Counted from the first letter of the stretch, positions 23,930 to 33,342 are shown. The stretch: DNA of 64,000 nucleotides from Nocardia uniformis NBRC 13702 (GCF_001613345.1 NZ_BDCE01000046.1:124001-188000); one strand, 5' to 3'. The notes: generated by a model from the letters alone, not told the origin. Translations and numbers: made by a program.

Positions 23930-25627
23930 TCAGCTGGGTGTGAGCAGAGTTCGGGTGCGGTCGGGGCCGAGGGAGAGCAGGAGAGTCGGCAGGCGCGGGC
24001 CTGTGTCACGAGAAACCAGCAGCTGGTAGAGCGCTTTGAAGAAGGTGCGCTGCTGCTTTTTCAGCTCGGGCGTAGGTTCGGCGTCCGCAGGCAACCCGAC
24101 CATCAACTTCGGTACCGCGTACACAGTGGTGGTGAGATCGGGCAGCGTCCAGTTCTCGCCCATCCGGTCCACGAGCAGCGCGACACCGTCACGAGTGGCA
24201 GCGTCGAGCCCGCTCCACGCTTCGGCGTTGAATTCTGTGCGGACGATTGTTCGGTCGCCCTCGGGTAAAGACTCGGTGTAGCGGATCGCGTTGCCCAGAC
24301 GCGGCTCCAGTTCGGCTAGCAGCGCGTCGTCGGTCTCGGGAACGTCCTGACCAGTGCCTTCAACGGTCAATTGTTCCCGCAGCAGTCGTGCGATCTGGGT
24401 GGTACTCCCAGCGGTGATATCGACGAGGGCGGACAACAACCGGAACGACACCGGACGAGCAGACTGTTCGACCGCACCGACGTGGGTCTGTACACACAAC
24501 TCGTGCAGATGCGTTTCCGTCGGAGATGCCTCTCCCGCAGCAACTTTCGCGCTATAGCGGTCCCACTCGTCGTAGAGCCGGACTATGGCCGAAGGGGACA
24601 AGTCGATGGTGAACCCGTTAGAGGGGAGGCGGCGGGCGTACAGCCACCGCACCATCGGGGGCTCGAGTATCGCGAGGATCGTATCGGGTGTAGCCGCACC
24701 ACCTGCGCTGCTGGACAACTTGCCGCCGCCTCCGGCGGGCCGAACGAACGAGTACACCGCCGTCGACGGGGCTTCCGCGTCATAGAGCGCACGGATGATG
24801 ACGCGACCGGATGCGAACGAACTGGTCGGAGCGTGGTGGTCCTCACCCGCGGGCTCGAACTGGACGCCCTCGAACGCCCACCGCATCGGCCAGTCCACCT
24901 TCCACACCAGCTTCCCGGAAGGCTGGCTGCCGTCGGCGAGGCTGTGCCCGCCGACGTGCCCGCACCGGCATGTGTAGGTGATGTTGGTGCCGTCCCAACC
25001 GGTTACCTCGGTCGAATCCTTGCCGCACACTTCGCAATACGGCTTATATGGGTAGTAGGCGGCGCGTCTCTCCTCGACCGAGGTTTCGTGGCGGCCTTCG
25101 GTTTGGAAGGTCTCCAGGATGTCGAAGATGTCGCCGCGTCGATCCAGCGCCACACGAATCTGCGAGTTGTAGGTGCCATCGGGATATGCGACCGATTGCC
25201 GTACCTCTCGCATGCGGACACCCAGGCGTTCCAATGCGTCGGTGAAGCGAGTCATATGCCGCACCGCGTACGACTCGAACTCCCCAGCCGGATCCGGGAT
25301 AGCGGCGAGAGGCTTGCCGACATGCTCGGCCCACTGCTTCGGAACTCCGGCCGGCACTTTCCGAAACCGGTCGTAGTCGTCCCACGAGTGGTGGTGAATC
25401 GCGTCGAGACCCCGGGCGAGGAGTTCCTCGGCGACCAGGTGCGCGGTCATCGCCTCCCGCAGATTGCCAAGATGAATGTCGCCGGAAGGGCTGATACCGG
25501 ACGCGCACACCAGCTTGGTCGCACCGGTCTGTTTCGCGTGCTCGATCACGGCGTCGGCGGTGCGGGCGATCCACGACGCCTCACTGGTGGCGTCGCGAGT
25601 GTCTGAGGTAGCGGGGCTGGAGAGCAC
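23930..25627 (-). CDS. lysS: Class I (archaeal-type) lysyl-tRNA synthetase
   Basis: 565 residues. The HIGH-type motif is SGISPSGDIHLGN (about 43-55), and the KMSKS-type motif is GGGKLSSSAGG (about 299-309). A treble of cysteines CEVCGK and CRCGH forms the zinc insertion, and the C-terminal helix bundle is as in class I LysRS. It charges tRNA-Lys with lysine. Many actinobacteria also have a class II LysRS, so this may be a second copy. Its neighbour on the other side is a genomic island, and an integration scar in a tRNA-Lys gene lies about 8 kb away. Start ATG/GTG at 25627 gives the family length. Monocistronic. Confidence 0.9.
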   Translation of the reverse strand: MLSSPATSDTRDATSEASWIARTADAVIEHAKQTGATKLVCASGISPSGDIHLGNLREAMTAHLVAEELLARGLDAIHHHSWDDYDRFRKVPAGVPKQWAEHVGKPLAAIPDPAGEFESYAVRHMTRFTDALERLGVRMREVRQSVAYPDGTYNSQIRVALDRRGDIFDILETFQTEGRHETSVEERRAAYYPYKPYCEVCGKDSTEVTGWDGTNITYTCRCGHVGGHSLADGSQPSGKLVWKVDWPMRWAFEGVQFEPAGEDHHAPTSSFASGRVIIRALYDAEAPSTAVYSFVRPAGGGGKLSSSAGGAATPDTILAILEPPMVRWLYARRLPSNGFTIDLSPSAIVRLYDEWDRYSAKVAAGEASPTETHLHELCVQTHVGAVEQSARPVSFRLLSALVDITAGSTTQIARLLREQLTVEGTGQDVPETDDALLAELEPRLGNAIRYTESLPEGDRTIVRTEFNAEAWSGLDAATRDGVALLVDRMGENWTLPDLTTTVYAVPKLMVGLPADAEPTPELKKQQRTFFKALYQLLVSRDTGPRLPTLLLSLGPDRTRTLLTPS

Positions 25628-26297
25628 CGGTACACGCTACCAGCGGTGACCAGCCGATATTCGACCAAGCCCTGGCCCCGCCGTGCGGCTAAGTGCTGGA
25701 CGAGCCCTTCCGGTCGTTGCCCGGTCGGTACTGGTTCCTATGCGGGGTGCACAAGCCCGTGCCGGGTAGGCCGATCGAGTCGGCAGAGTGACGGGCACCG
25801 GCGTCGGCATTGTGGGCCAACTCCCGGGGACTTGGAGAGTTCGGAGCTCCTGTTTCGTGACGGCGTGCTGAACGGAAGCTTGCGTCTTTCAGCCTGCGTC
25901 CGCTGGCACGCCACACGCCGTTCGACGTTCACGGAAGTGATATGCGATTTTCGTGGTGAGGGGTGCCAGTCCTTAGGTACACGCAACTCCATCGATCCGA
26001 AGGGCTGCCCATGTCCCGGACTCTGCACCTGCTGGTACGCGCAGCTAGCTACCCGCCGGTCGGCAATCCCTGCCGCCACGCGGTCTGGGTGTCGGGTGCG
26101 ACGGATGGGCCGCTGATCGGTGCGTCGGCTGTGCAGGTCCCCGGCCGTATACCCCACGGGCCCTACGGCATGTTCCGGGTTGGCACCGGGCCGCGCGAAG
26201 ACCGCCCGCTCAGGGTCGACTTGACGATTCCGGTCGTAGGGAGGGTTGATCGTGCCGCGTCCGGATTCGAATCGGCCGATCAGACGGGAATGCGGCT
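25628..26297. other. Gene-free interval before the integrase genes
   Basis: About 670 bases. All frames are short or of non-coding composition. I searched by eye for the tRNA-Lys 3' end found at 33.4 kb and do not see a copy here. It may contain the promoter of the xis/int pair and a decayed boundary of the element. Confidence 0.5.
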
Positions 26298-26543
26298 GTG
26301 AAGGCCGGGTCCGATGAGCGCGACATGGGAGATGACCTGGTCGGCAAGCGGTGGCTCACTCGCGAGGAAGCGGGCGAATACCTCGGTGTTCACCCTCGCA
26401 CCCTCGCGAACTGGGCCGCCAAGGGGCACGGACCCCGCTACTCGAAGCCGTCTGGCAACTCGTGCATGTATCGGCTCGCGGATCTGGACGCCTACCTCGA
26501 GGCGCACATGGTGCACACCGAGGAGCAGCCCGAAGCTGCATGA
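26298..26543 (+). CDS. xis: Excisionase-type HTH protein
   Basis: 81 residues. MerR/Xis-like winged helix: WLTREEAGEYLGVHPRTLAN, then WAAKGHGPRYSKPSGNSCMY and RLADLDAYLEAH. This is the standard small DNA-binding partner that directs an integrase towards excision. GTG 26298 is the longest start; ATG 26325 is also possible. The integrase starts 27 bases after its stop, so they form an operon. Confidence 0.85.
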   Translation: MKAGSDERDMGDDLVGKRWLTREEAGEYLGVHPRTLANWAAKGHGPRYSKPSGNSCMYRLADLDAYLEAHMVHTEEQPEAA

Positions 26544-26569
26544 CCTGCCCGCGACGAAGGGGACCGGAA

Positions 26570-27868
26570 ATGCCAAGGCCAGTAACCGAACTCGGTAGTT
26601 ACGGTGACATCGGTGCCAAAGAGCAGAAGAACGGGAAGTGGAGGGCGTGGGCCACTTTCCGTGACTACGACGGCAGAGGCCGTCTAGTGGAGGCGTACGG
26701 GCCGACGGAGAGCAAGGCGAAAGCGGAGTTGCGGAAGAAGCTCACGGCACGCGCGAAGCAGTACAAGGGCCGCACCCGCGGCAAGATCAGCCGGGACACC
26801 CGTCTCACGCTCCTGATGGACATGTGGCTCGAGGAGGTGGAACGAGACGAAGGTATCGGTCAGCAGTCCTATGGCCGATACAAGGGTGAGATCGACGCGA
26901 GCGAAGACAAACGGGCCAGCAAGGATGCGATCAAGTTGCGCCCCGCTCTGGGCAATCTTCGTGTATGGGAAGCGGACGCGGGCCGCCTCGATGAACACAT
27001 CCAGTCGATCGCCGCTGCCGGACTGAAGTCGAAGGCGCGGCTACACAAGGTCATTCTGACCGGCATCATGGGAGTCGCCGTCCGGTACGGGGTCCTGACG
27101 GAGAACCCGGTACGCGACACCTCCCGCATGCGCAGACGCAAGACCAAGCCCCAAACCATCGATCGAGACCGCTTGGACGGCTTGCGTGCTCAGCTTCGGA
27201 AGTGGCTGGCAGGGAAAGAAATTCCGGGAACACCCGCGTATACGCACGGCCCGAAACGGGATCGCCTCGTGCTTGATGTGGCCGATCTGGTCCTCGGCTC
27301 CGGAGTGCGCCCCGGGGAAGCGCTGGCGGCATCCTGGGATCAGTTCGACCTCGCCGCGCAACCGGCGACATTCACCGTGTCGGCGACCGTCGTCAGGCTC
27401 GCCGGAAAGGGGCTCTTCCGACAAGAATGGGCCAAATCCGATGCCGGACACCGGATTGTCGCACTGCCCGAGTTCACGATCGGGATGTTGAAGCGGTTGC
27501 GCGACGACCCGACGCACGGGCGGATGTGCGAGGTGAAGGCACTGCGCGAGGTGGGCGGCGACGTGGAGGAGGTTGGGGACAAGGTCCCGCTAGTCTTTCC
27601 CGGCCGAGGTGGAGTGCTTCGCGATCCGCACAACTTCAACCGGACGTGGCGGGCTGCCCGTGGCACGTTGTACAAGGATGTGACTCAATACACGTTCCGG
27701 AAGGCGGTCGCTACGCTGATCGCCGAAGCGTCGGATTCGAAGACCGCCGCCAAGCAGTTGGGGCACTCCCGTGAGGGCATCACCGAGCGGCACTACATCG
27801 CGTCACCCGAGCAGGCGCCGGATTCATCGGCGGTGCTGGAGCAGGGTTTTGGCGCGGCAACCAGCTGA
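26570..27868 (+). CDS. int: Tyrosine-type site-specific recombinase (phage/ICE integrase)
   Basis: 432 residues from ATG 26570, with AAGGGGACC upstream. N-terminal arm-binding domain, central SAM-like domain (about 75-180), and a C-terminal catalytic domain: SGVRPGEALAAS holds the first Arg, TFRKAVATLIAEA the second Arg, LGHSREGITERHYI the His and the Tyr nucleophile. In the HxxR box the His is replaced by Tyr (QYTFRK). The frame could be read from 26351, but that part overlaps xis and is noise. It integrates and excises the element to which it belongs. Its attachment site is not evident. Confidence 0.9.
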   Translation: MPRPVTELGSYGDIGAKEQKNGKWRAWATFRDYDGRGRLVEAYGPTESKAKAELRKKLTARAKQYKGRTRGKISRDTRLTLLMDMWLEEVERDEGIGQQSYGRYKGEIDASEDKRASKDAIKLRPALGNLRVWEADAGRLDEHIQSIAAAGLKSKARLHKVILTGIMGVAVRYGVLTENPVRDTSRMRRRKTKPQTIDRDRLDGLRAQLRKWLAGKEIPGTPAYTHGPKRDRLVLDVADLVLGSGVRPGEALAASWDQFDLAAQPATFTVSATVVRLAGKGLFRQEWAKSDAGHRIVALPEFTIGMLKRLRDDPTHGRMCEVKALREVGGDVEEVGDKVPLVFPGRGGVLRDPHNFNRTWRAARGTLYKDVTQYTFRKAVATLIAEASDSKTAAKQLGHSREGITERHYIASPEQAPDSSAVLEQGFGAATS

Positions 27869-27877
27869 CGAACATTG
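27851..27877 (+). repeat. 27-bp imperfect direct repeat, copy 1 (3' end of integrase)
   Basis: The last codons and stop of int plus ten downstream bases (GGCGCGGCAACCAGCTGACG and on) recur at 33316-33342 with four substitutions. Both copies end in a GAA[T/I]S-stop reading. Confidence 0.6.
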
Positions 27878-28319
27878 CATCGTCAGCGGCGGCGGGGGCC
27901 TCGTTCGGAGCGGCGATATCGAAGAGGCGGTGGATACAACAACCACGGTGGTGCTGGATACGAGTCGGTGGTTGTCTATCAGCGGCGACGGAGCCTCTGT
28001 GGGTTAATGCGCTGGTGCGGCCGCGATCGCTGCAGGTCACACCGAGCAGGTTGATGGAGGTGGCCGCACGCCGTACCAAAGGTGCGGCAGCGGGGTCAGT
28101 TCTGTGCTGCGCGCTATCCGCGCGATATTCGAGGCTTTGTACGTCCCTTCTCGGAATGCCACCGATTGCACGGAATGATCACGTCAGGGCTGCGGTGGGC
28201 TAACCGAGTCGCAGCGCGATCTCAATACGGCGTGGCGAACCGTAACCGAATGATTGCCGAACTAGAGTTCTGCGCGGTGTCTCAATAGTCGTTGGGTGGT
28301 CAAAGGAATAGGGGATGAC
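27869..28319. other. Gene-free interval after the integrase
   Basis: About 450 bases. No tRNA or att-like tRNA fragment is visible here even though attachment sites usually lie next to int. Short frames only. The first bases belong to the direct repeat also found at 33.3 kb. Confidence 0.5.
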
Positions 28320-28538
28320 GTGGATTCGTCGGAGTCACTGGTCAAGCCAGTTGCGGGCTTGGTGTTCGGGACCGTAGCACTGATCACGGCGTTCGCGTTC
28401 TTGTCCCGAATTCCCGGCTGGGCCGACCGCCACGGTGCGATTCTGGTGTATTTCCTATTCTTTCTGACGATGTCGATCGCGGGCCGATTGTTCTGGGTCG
28501 GAGCCGACGCGGTGATTGCTCGACTCCGCAATTCTTGA
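28320..28538 (+). CDS. Small two-helix membrane protein
   Basis: 72 residues from GTG 28320 with GGGG upstream. Two hydrophobic segments (AGLVFGTVALITAFAFLSRI and AILVYFLFFLTMSIAGRLFW) are separated by a short charged loop. It precedes the MspA porin by about 120 bases. No known family. Confidence 0.6.
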   Translation: MDSSESLVKPVAGLVFGTVALITAFAFLSRIPGWADRHGAILVYFLFFLTMSIAGRLFWVGADAVIARLRNS

Positions 28539-28659
28539 ACGGATATGTTCCGGTTTCCGGAAACTGATAGTTTGTCCGTTTCTCCCGTGCGCGGGTGTCG
28601 TTTCGGATTCGATAGTTCCTTTGGCGTTTCTCGTTGGCCATGACCAGAAAGGTTTGTCG

Positions 28660-29304
28660 GTGCGGGGTGCGGGTCGGGTATTCAGTGTTGTTGTCGCTGT
28701 GGTGAGCGCGTGTGTGCTCGGTGCGGTGCTACCGCAGGCGAGCGCGGAAGGCAATTGGGACGAGACCGCGACCGAGTTCCTCGATGACGGCACCGAGATC
28801 CAGGTGTGGAAGGCGATGGAGAACCTCGACCGCACCCCCAACCTGGCAAGTACTCTACTCAGCCGCGAGGGCTTCCTCACCGTCAAAGGCATTGTGCAAG
28901 TGCGGCCTTCGGCGCAGGCCACGGTCAACGCGGGCTCGGTGACCGTGGGATTGCAGATCGGCTGCCAAGTCGATCTGGGCGGCGGAATGCAGGTAGGAGC
29001 AGCCTTGTCGGTCGGCCCGTGGGTGTCATTCACCGTCTCTCAATACCCCGGTGTCACCCCGGGGGTCGGCGCGAACGCCGGAGGGACGGTGACCGGTACG
29101 ATCCGGCCCGGCACGATCGCGGTGGTGCCGCTGGCCTCGAAGCCGTTGCAGGGTGGGTACGGGGCGATCAAACTGAGCAATATCTATATCAAGGTCGATG
29201 CCTGTGGCGGGCAAACCAACATCCGCACCTACGTGATCGGCGCGGTGTCCACCAGCACCGACGATATTCAGGTTCCCGCGTACGGGCAGCCGAAATGGCT
29301 CTAG
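28660..29304 (+). CDS. MspA-family outer-membrane porin
   Basis: 214 residues with a signal peptide (about 1-31, ending ASAEGNW), then beta-strand-rich sequence with GLQIGCQVDLGGGMQVGAAL, KPLQGGYGAIKLSNIYIKVD and CGGQTNIRTYVIGAVSTSTD, ending in a conserved YGQP near the C-terminus. These are the MspA signatures. MspA forms an octameric channel in the mycolate outer membrane. GTG 28660 is preferred as AGAAAGG lies seven bases upstream. The toxin gene starts inside its last codons (10-base overlap), so the two are coupled. Confidence 0.85.
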   Translation: MRGAGRVFSVVVAVVSACVLGAVLPQASAEGNWDETATEFLDDGTEIQVWKAMENLDRTPNLASTLLSREGFLTVKGIVQVRPSAQATVNAGSVTVGLQIGCQVDLGGGMQVGAALSVGPWVSFTVSQYPGVTPGVGANAGGTVTGTIRPGTIAVVPLASKPLQGGYGAIKLSNIYIKVDACGGQTNIRTYVIGAVSTSTDDIQVPAYGQPKWL

Positions 29305-31544
29305 CGCCGCAGGGTTCACGCAAGACGAGCCGCGCTGTGACGGCGGTCGCGCCCCTGATGCTGTCGGTGGCTCCGGTGCTGTGGGTGCTGTGCGGTCCGG
29401 AACCTACCGCGCATGCACAGCCGCCGATCTGTATCCCGCAGCCGCCGACCTACGGGTGCCCGCCACCACCGCAACCACCGGGGCAGGACAGTGGCCCACC
29501 GGCGACTGGTGGGCCACCGGTCCCGACACCGGCACTTCCGGCACCGTACACAGCGCCGCCCTCTGGTGGCACCAATGGTGGCGCGGGCAACGGGTACGGA
29601 CCCGTTGCGCCCCAAGGGGATCCGAACAACCCCATCATCGTCGGCCCCGAGGTCGAACAGCCGGGTTCTGTCCAGGCCCCGGTTCCCGCGCCGCAGGCCC
29701 CCGCCCCGGTGCCGCCGGGCGAGGCGCCCCCGCCGGTCACCGTGCAGGCCCCGCCCCCACCACAGGAGACCCCGACCCCCGTCGCCCCGCCAGCTGGGTC
29801 CGATGTCATGTCCCAACTCGAACGCGCGGCGAAGCTACACGAGCAGGGTGTGCTCACCGACGCGGAGTTTGCTGACCTCAAACGAACTCTCCTGCAAGGA
29901 AATCCGAGTCCACCCGCGCCGTCGCCCGTGCAACAGGTGCCGACGGCGACCGAACCCGGCGAGGGATCGGGGGCCGACGATCGGATCGCAACGTTGCTGA
30001 TCGTCGGTAGTGCGGCATTCGTATCCGGTGCAGTGTCGTCGCCGTCCCGAGGTGCCTCTTCGCGTGGGCCGTTCGGATCGCTGATGCATCAGGCCAAGAA
30101 CGCCCCCTCCGATGGAAGCGGATCGGGGCATGGCGGATCAGGCAATTCCGGCGGCAGCGGGAAGGGATCCACCCCGCCGTCCTCGAGTTCACCGCAGTCG
30201 TCCTCGGATTCGCAGGCCGCATTGTTGGGCGCGCTGACTCAGACTGGTCCCACGCCCGACGCTCTGAAACCTGGCGGCGGGGGACAGAAGGCACCCGCGC
30301 GGCCGCAGTCACCATCGTCGCAAAATGATTCGAACGCAGCAGTTCTGGGCGAGCTGACCCAAACTCAGATTCAGCAGCAGTCGACTACCACCGGTCCCAC
30401 CACCACAACGACTACGACGGTCACTGGCCCGGGTGGGCAGACCTCGACCGGCACAGCCCAAAGCCACGAACTCACTGATGGTGGCAAGCAGTCGTTCCAC
30501 TACGACTCCGACGGCAACCTCACGTCGATCACCGTCACCGACGGCGACGGAAACACTCGCTCCTACGATCCACCCAAACAATCCGCCGCCGATGGCGATA
30601 CCAGCAACTACAGCGAAGAGGAGATCAACCGTCTACGCGAACGCGCACAACAGAACTACGACCGCGCCGCCCGCGAGGCATATATGCACGTCCCCCTCGA
30701 AGACCGCGTCTACAACCTCGACCGGGCACATTCCGAGCTAGAGCTCTACAAACAGTTCGATCACTACGAAGGTGGGCACTGGTACGACGCCGACGGCAAC
30801 CAACTAGTCGTCGTCGACGGCCACGTTCTGCGATTCGACAACGACGGCAACTACGTTGCCCCCTCGGGTGTCGACGACAGCGGCATAGAGGCGACTCCGC
30901 AGAAATGGCGTGACCGTGGCATGCCGGATGTGCTGGCGTTGGACCCTTCCAACCCTCTCCAAGAGGTCACCATCCCTGGTACGAAGTACCCTGTCCCCGC
31001 AGACACACCCGGCAAACAGTGGTACATGCTCGACGACGGCACCTTGGTCGTGGAAGACGGGAACGGATTCCATCGCGTCACCAACGCCCCATCGACAGCA
31101 GATGTCTGGATCAACCGAGGTATGGCCCTTGTGCCACTTCCCCTTCCTAAAGGCGGTGGGAAGCTCGGGAAAGGTATCGAAGAAGGCCTGGGTGGACCGA
31201 AACCGCGCCCGCCCGAGGCGACGAAGCCGGGCGGAGTGGTCAACCCCGGCCCGGCCGCGCCCTCAGTCAAGATTCCGGAGAAGGTGCCAGGCACAGACGT
31301 CGAAATACCGCGCTTCAACTTCAACGATCCCACCCAGCCCCCCGCCGGGCCAGGATGGGAGTGGCGCGGTCAGAATCCCCCCGGCGGGGACAGGGGCGCC
31401 TGGTTCAACCCGCAGACGCAGCAGAGTATCCATCCCGATCTCAACCATCCCGACCCCATCGGACCCCACTTCGATTTCAAGCCACGCAACGAACCGGGAT
31501 GGCGCATCTTCCCCGACGGACGTGTACTGCCGAAACCGGAGTGA
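29295..31544 (+). CDS. Secreted polymorphic toxin with C-terminal Ntox37-type domain
   Basis: 749 residues. Signal peptide (about 1-42, cleavage near TAHA-QPP), a long Pro/Gly-rich region, a SHOCT motif at about 172-200 (LERAAKLHEQGVLTDAEFAD), a hydrophobic helix at about 232-247, Gly/Ser and Thr-rich linkers with a repeated AA-LG-LTQT element, YD-like repeats (FHYDSDGNLTSITVTDGDGN), and finally about 683-749 with the toxin signature HPDLNHPDPIGPHFDF and GWRIFPDGRVLPK (polymorphic toxin type 37). The start overlaps the MspA gene, and an immunity-type gene follows after 15 bases. Activity of this toxin type is not established from sequence alone. Confidence 0.85.
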   Translation: MALAPQGSRKTSRAVTAVAPLMLSVAPVLWVLCGPEPTAHAQPPICIPQPPTYGCPPPPQPPGQDSGPPATGGPPVPTPALPAPYTAPPSGGTNGGAGNGYGPVAPQGDPNNPIIVGPEVEQPGSVQAPVPAPQAPAPVPPGEAPPPVTVQAPPPPQETPTPVAPPAGSDVMSQLERAAKLHEQGVLTDAEFADLKRTLLQGNPSPPAPSPVQQVPTATEPGEGSGADDRIATLLIVGSAAFVSGAVSSPSRGASSRGPFGSLMHQAKNAPSDGSGSGHGGSGNSGGSGKGSTPPSSSSPQSSSDSQAALLGALTQTGPTPDALKPGGGGQKAPARPQSPSSQNDSNAAVLGELTQTQIQQQSTTTGPTTTTTTTVTGPGGQTSTGTAQSHELTDGGKQSFHYDSDGNLTSITVTDGDGNTRSYDPPKQSAADGDTSNYSEEEINRLRERAQQNYDRAAREAYMHVPLEDRVYNLDRAHSELELYKQFDHYEGGHWYDADGNQLVVVDGHVLRFDNDGNYVAPSGVDDSGIEATPQKWRDRGMPDVLALDPSNPLQEVTIPGTKYPVPADTPGKQWYMLDDGTLVVEDGNGFHRVTNAPSTADVWINRGMALVPLPLPKGGGKLGKGIEEGLGGPKPRPPEATKPGGVVNPGPAAPSVKIPEKVPGTDVEIPRFNFNDPTQPPAGPGWEWRGQNPPGGDRGAWFNPQTQQSIHPDLNHPDPIGPHFDFKPRNEPGWRIFPDGRVLPKPE

Positions 31545-31559
31545 TGAGAGGTGAATACC

Positions 31560-32111
31560 GTGATCTGGTCATTGCTCCCGCACAGTGTGGCCGGAGCGTA
31601 CGTGGGCGAAGCGCTACGCTCGGGCCTGGATTTGTCCATGACCGCACTTGCGGCACGCCCGCTACGGGAGTACCGGTACTTCGCGGGAATTTCCAGCGAT
31701 CCGTCCGGCAGCCGCCTATCCGACTTCACTACAGGAAAGTCATGGCCCACGGTGGTTGGGAAACGTCTGGCCGACGATCTGGCTGTCCGCTTCCCATCCA
31801 GCCAGCTTGTCGTCGAGATGCCGCTGGCCAAGCCGACCGATCATTTTGTCGAAAACGGTGCGGACGAGGGACTCGTCGTATGGAACGACAGCGTCTATGC
31901 CGTATGTCGGCTCGACGAAGGACCACAACGAGCGAGGTCGGTTCTTTTGGAACACGATCCGTCCTTCCTCTACAACGCATTCGTCATCGATGGTGCGCGG
32001 CCGTTCCCTGCCGTGGTGGCCGACGACACTGGCGACTGGCTGGAGGTCATACTCATCGGAGCGTACGACGGTGAGGGAGTGGTCGGAGCTTTCCTCACCG
32101 ATATCGAATAG
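31560..32111 (+). CDS. Probable immunity protein for the Ntox37-type toxin
   Basis: 183 residues, read from GTG 31560 because AGAGG lies eight bases upstream; GTG 31551 is also in frame. No signal peptide, acidic, with ADEGLVVWNDSVYAVCRLDE and DWLEVILIGAYDGEGVVGAF as strand-rich segments. Small cytosolic acidic proteins directly after a polymorphic toxin are almost always the cognate immunity protein. The family itself is not one I recognise. Confidence 0.65.
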   Translation: MIWSLLPHSVAGAYVGEALRSGLDLSMTALAARPLREYRYFAGISSDPSGSRLSDFTTGKSWPTVVGKRLADDLAVRFPSSQLVVEMPLAKPTDHFVENGADEGLVVWNDSVYAVCRLDEGPQRARSVLLEHDPSFLYNAFVIDGARPFPAVVADDTGDWLEVILIGAYDGEGVVGAFLTDIE

Positions 32112-32661
32112 GAACTCCTTGAGTCAACCCTCGATGATCAGCTGGCCCACGCGTCGGCTGGACTCGTTGATCGTGGTGGAGTATCGATACGGCTGGCTTG
32201 TCGCGCGTCAAGCTTTGTGACAGGGCCCGTTTCTCACGGGAGTTTCCTGCGAAGAGAAATCGGATCGTTCTATCACGAGACCGGCGGCCGTATCGGGAGA
32301 AGGTCAGTCCACGCTGGCCGGTGAGTTGACCGCTTCTTAGCTGCGCGGCGGGCGAGGGTGTCCGACTGTCGGTGGGAACTGGAAACGGCAGTTCTTCGAG
32401 GCCGGTCGTTGTGAGTCTAGTGGCTGGGAAATCGGGCAATCGCCGCAGGAGCAGCAGCTCAAGGCCGAGATCGCGGGTCTGACCAAGGCGTTGAATGAGG
32501 CGAGGGTGTGGAAGCAGTCCTCGCAATGATTCGTGCGCGCATCTCCCACTTCCGCCGACTGCCCGAAGTAGCGAGGAGAGGCTTCATGCTTAGAGAGACA
32601 ATCGGATCACTACTACTGCAGGGACATCGGGGGGAAGCCGGTAGCGCGGGAATGGGATCCG
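32112..32661. other. Interval with possible gene remnants
   Basis: About 550 bases. On the plus strand a short frame ending at 32529 reads QQLKAEIAGLTKALNEARVW, a coiled-coil fragment that looks like the tail of a lost gene. The frame of the following gene is open from 32572 without a start. This looks like degraded coding DNA rather than a functional intergenic region. Confidence 0.45.
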
Positions 32662-33093
32662 TTGGTGACTGCGGACATGTTTCAGGAATGCTCGATCGCC
32701 GACATCCGATATCTCCCGCTCGTATCCTCGGTCGGCGTAATCGTTGATCTGCGGGCGGCACTCCAGCTCGATGGTGGGAACGTCGAGCTTCTGATCATCG
32801 AAGGTGTCACTGAGCTGCGGATATCGAATGAGGACGTGTTCGCTCGTCCCATGATGCGCACCGTCATCGCTTCGACTCCAGCAGTCGAGGCCCATGGATA
32901 TGCCATGGACCTAGCTTTCCACCCGAGCAGCGTGATGAGCATCCGCGGCAGGCGTGGCATCTTCCATGAAGGGGTTGTCGACGAGATCGGTGATACTCAA
33001 CCGGACTTGGGTGAAGTTTCTGAGTTCTGGGGAGGGTTTCCGGACTGGAACTCGCCCTTCACGATCTGCTGCTCGACGATTGTGGAGGTGTAG
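32662..33093 (+). CDS. Hypothetical protein, possibly 5'-truncated
   Basis: 143 residues from TTG 32662 (GTG 32665 also possible). The same frame upstream reads coherent protein (DIGGKPVAREWDPL) without an ATG, GTG or TTG, which suggests loss of the original 5' end. Strand-rich with VGVIVDLRAALQLDGGNVEL and a C-terminus of Trp/Phe-rich type. No family recognised. Lies after the toxin/immunity pair and may be another immunity-type gene. Confidence 0.45.
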   Translation: MVTADMFQECSIADIRYLPLVSSVGVIVDLRAALQLDGGNVELLIIEGVTELRISNEDVFARPMMRTVIASTPAVEAHGYAMDLAFHPSSVMSIRGRRGIFHEGVVDEIGDTQPDLGEVSEFWGGFPDWNSPFTICCSTIVEV

Positions 33094-33315
33094 CAACACC
33101 GCAACACCAGCGCAGCCCGCCATCGTCGACGCCTGTCGACGCGACAACCACGGCACCGACGCCGTCGTGCCGACGGTGATGTTTGTGACCGACAGCGGTG
33201 GTTCGTTCCGCTCGTTCCGGAACCGGCCCGGCGCGGTCCACCTCGGCACCGCCGATCCGATGGTCCCCAACTTTCCCGAGACCGAAAACCTGCCAGCTAC
33301 GTGACACGGGACATT

Positions 33316-33342
33316 GGTGCGGCGATCAGCTGACGAACGTTG
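33316..33342 (+). repeat. 27-bp imperfect direct repeat, copy 2 (integrase 3' remnant)
   Basis: GGTGCGGCGATCAGCTGACG and the next seven bases match 23 of 27 positions of the integrase 3' end at 27851. The reading GAAIS-stop is conserved in phase, so this is best explained as the tail of a lost related integrase gene lying next to an att site. Confidence 0.55.

Noticed and set aside
24371..25606. 411-codon plus-strand frame inside lysS
   Set aside because: Antisense shadow of the LysRS gene, which has strong motifs.
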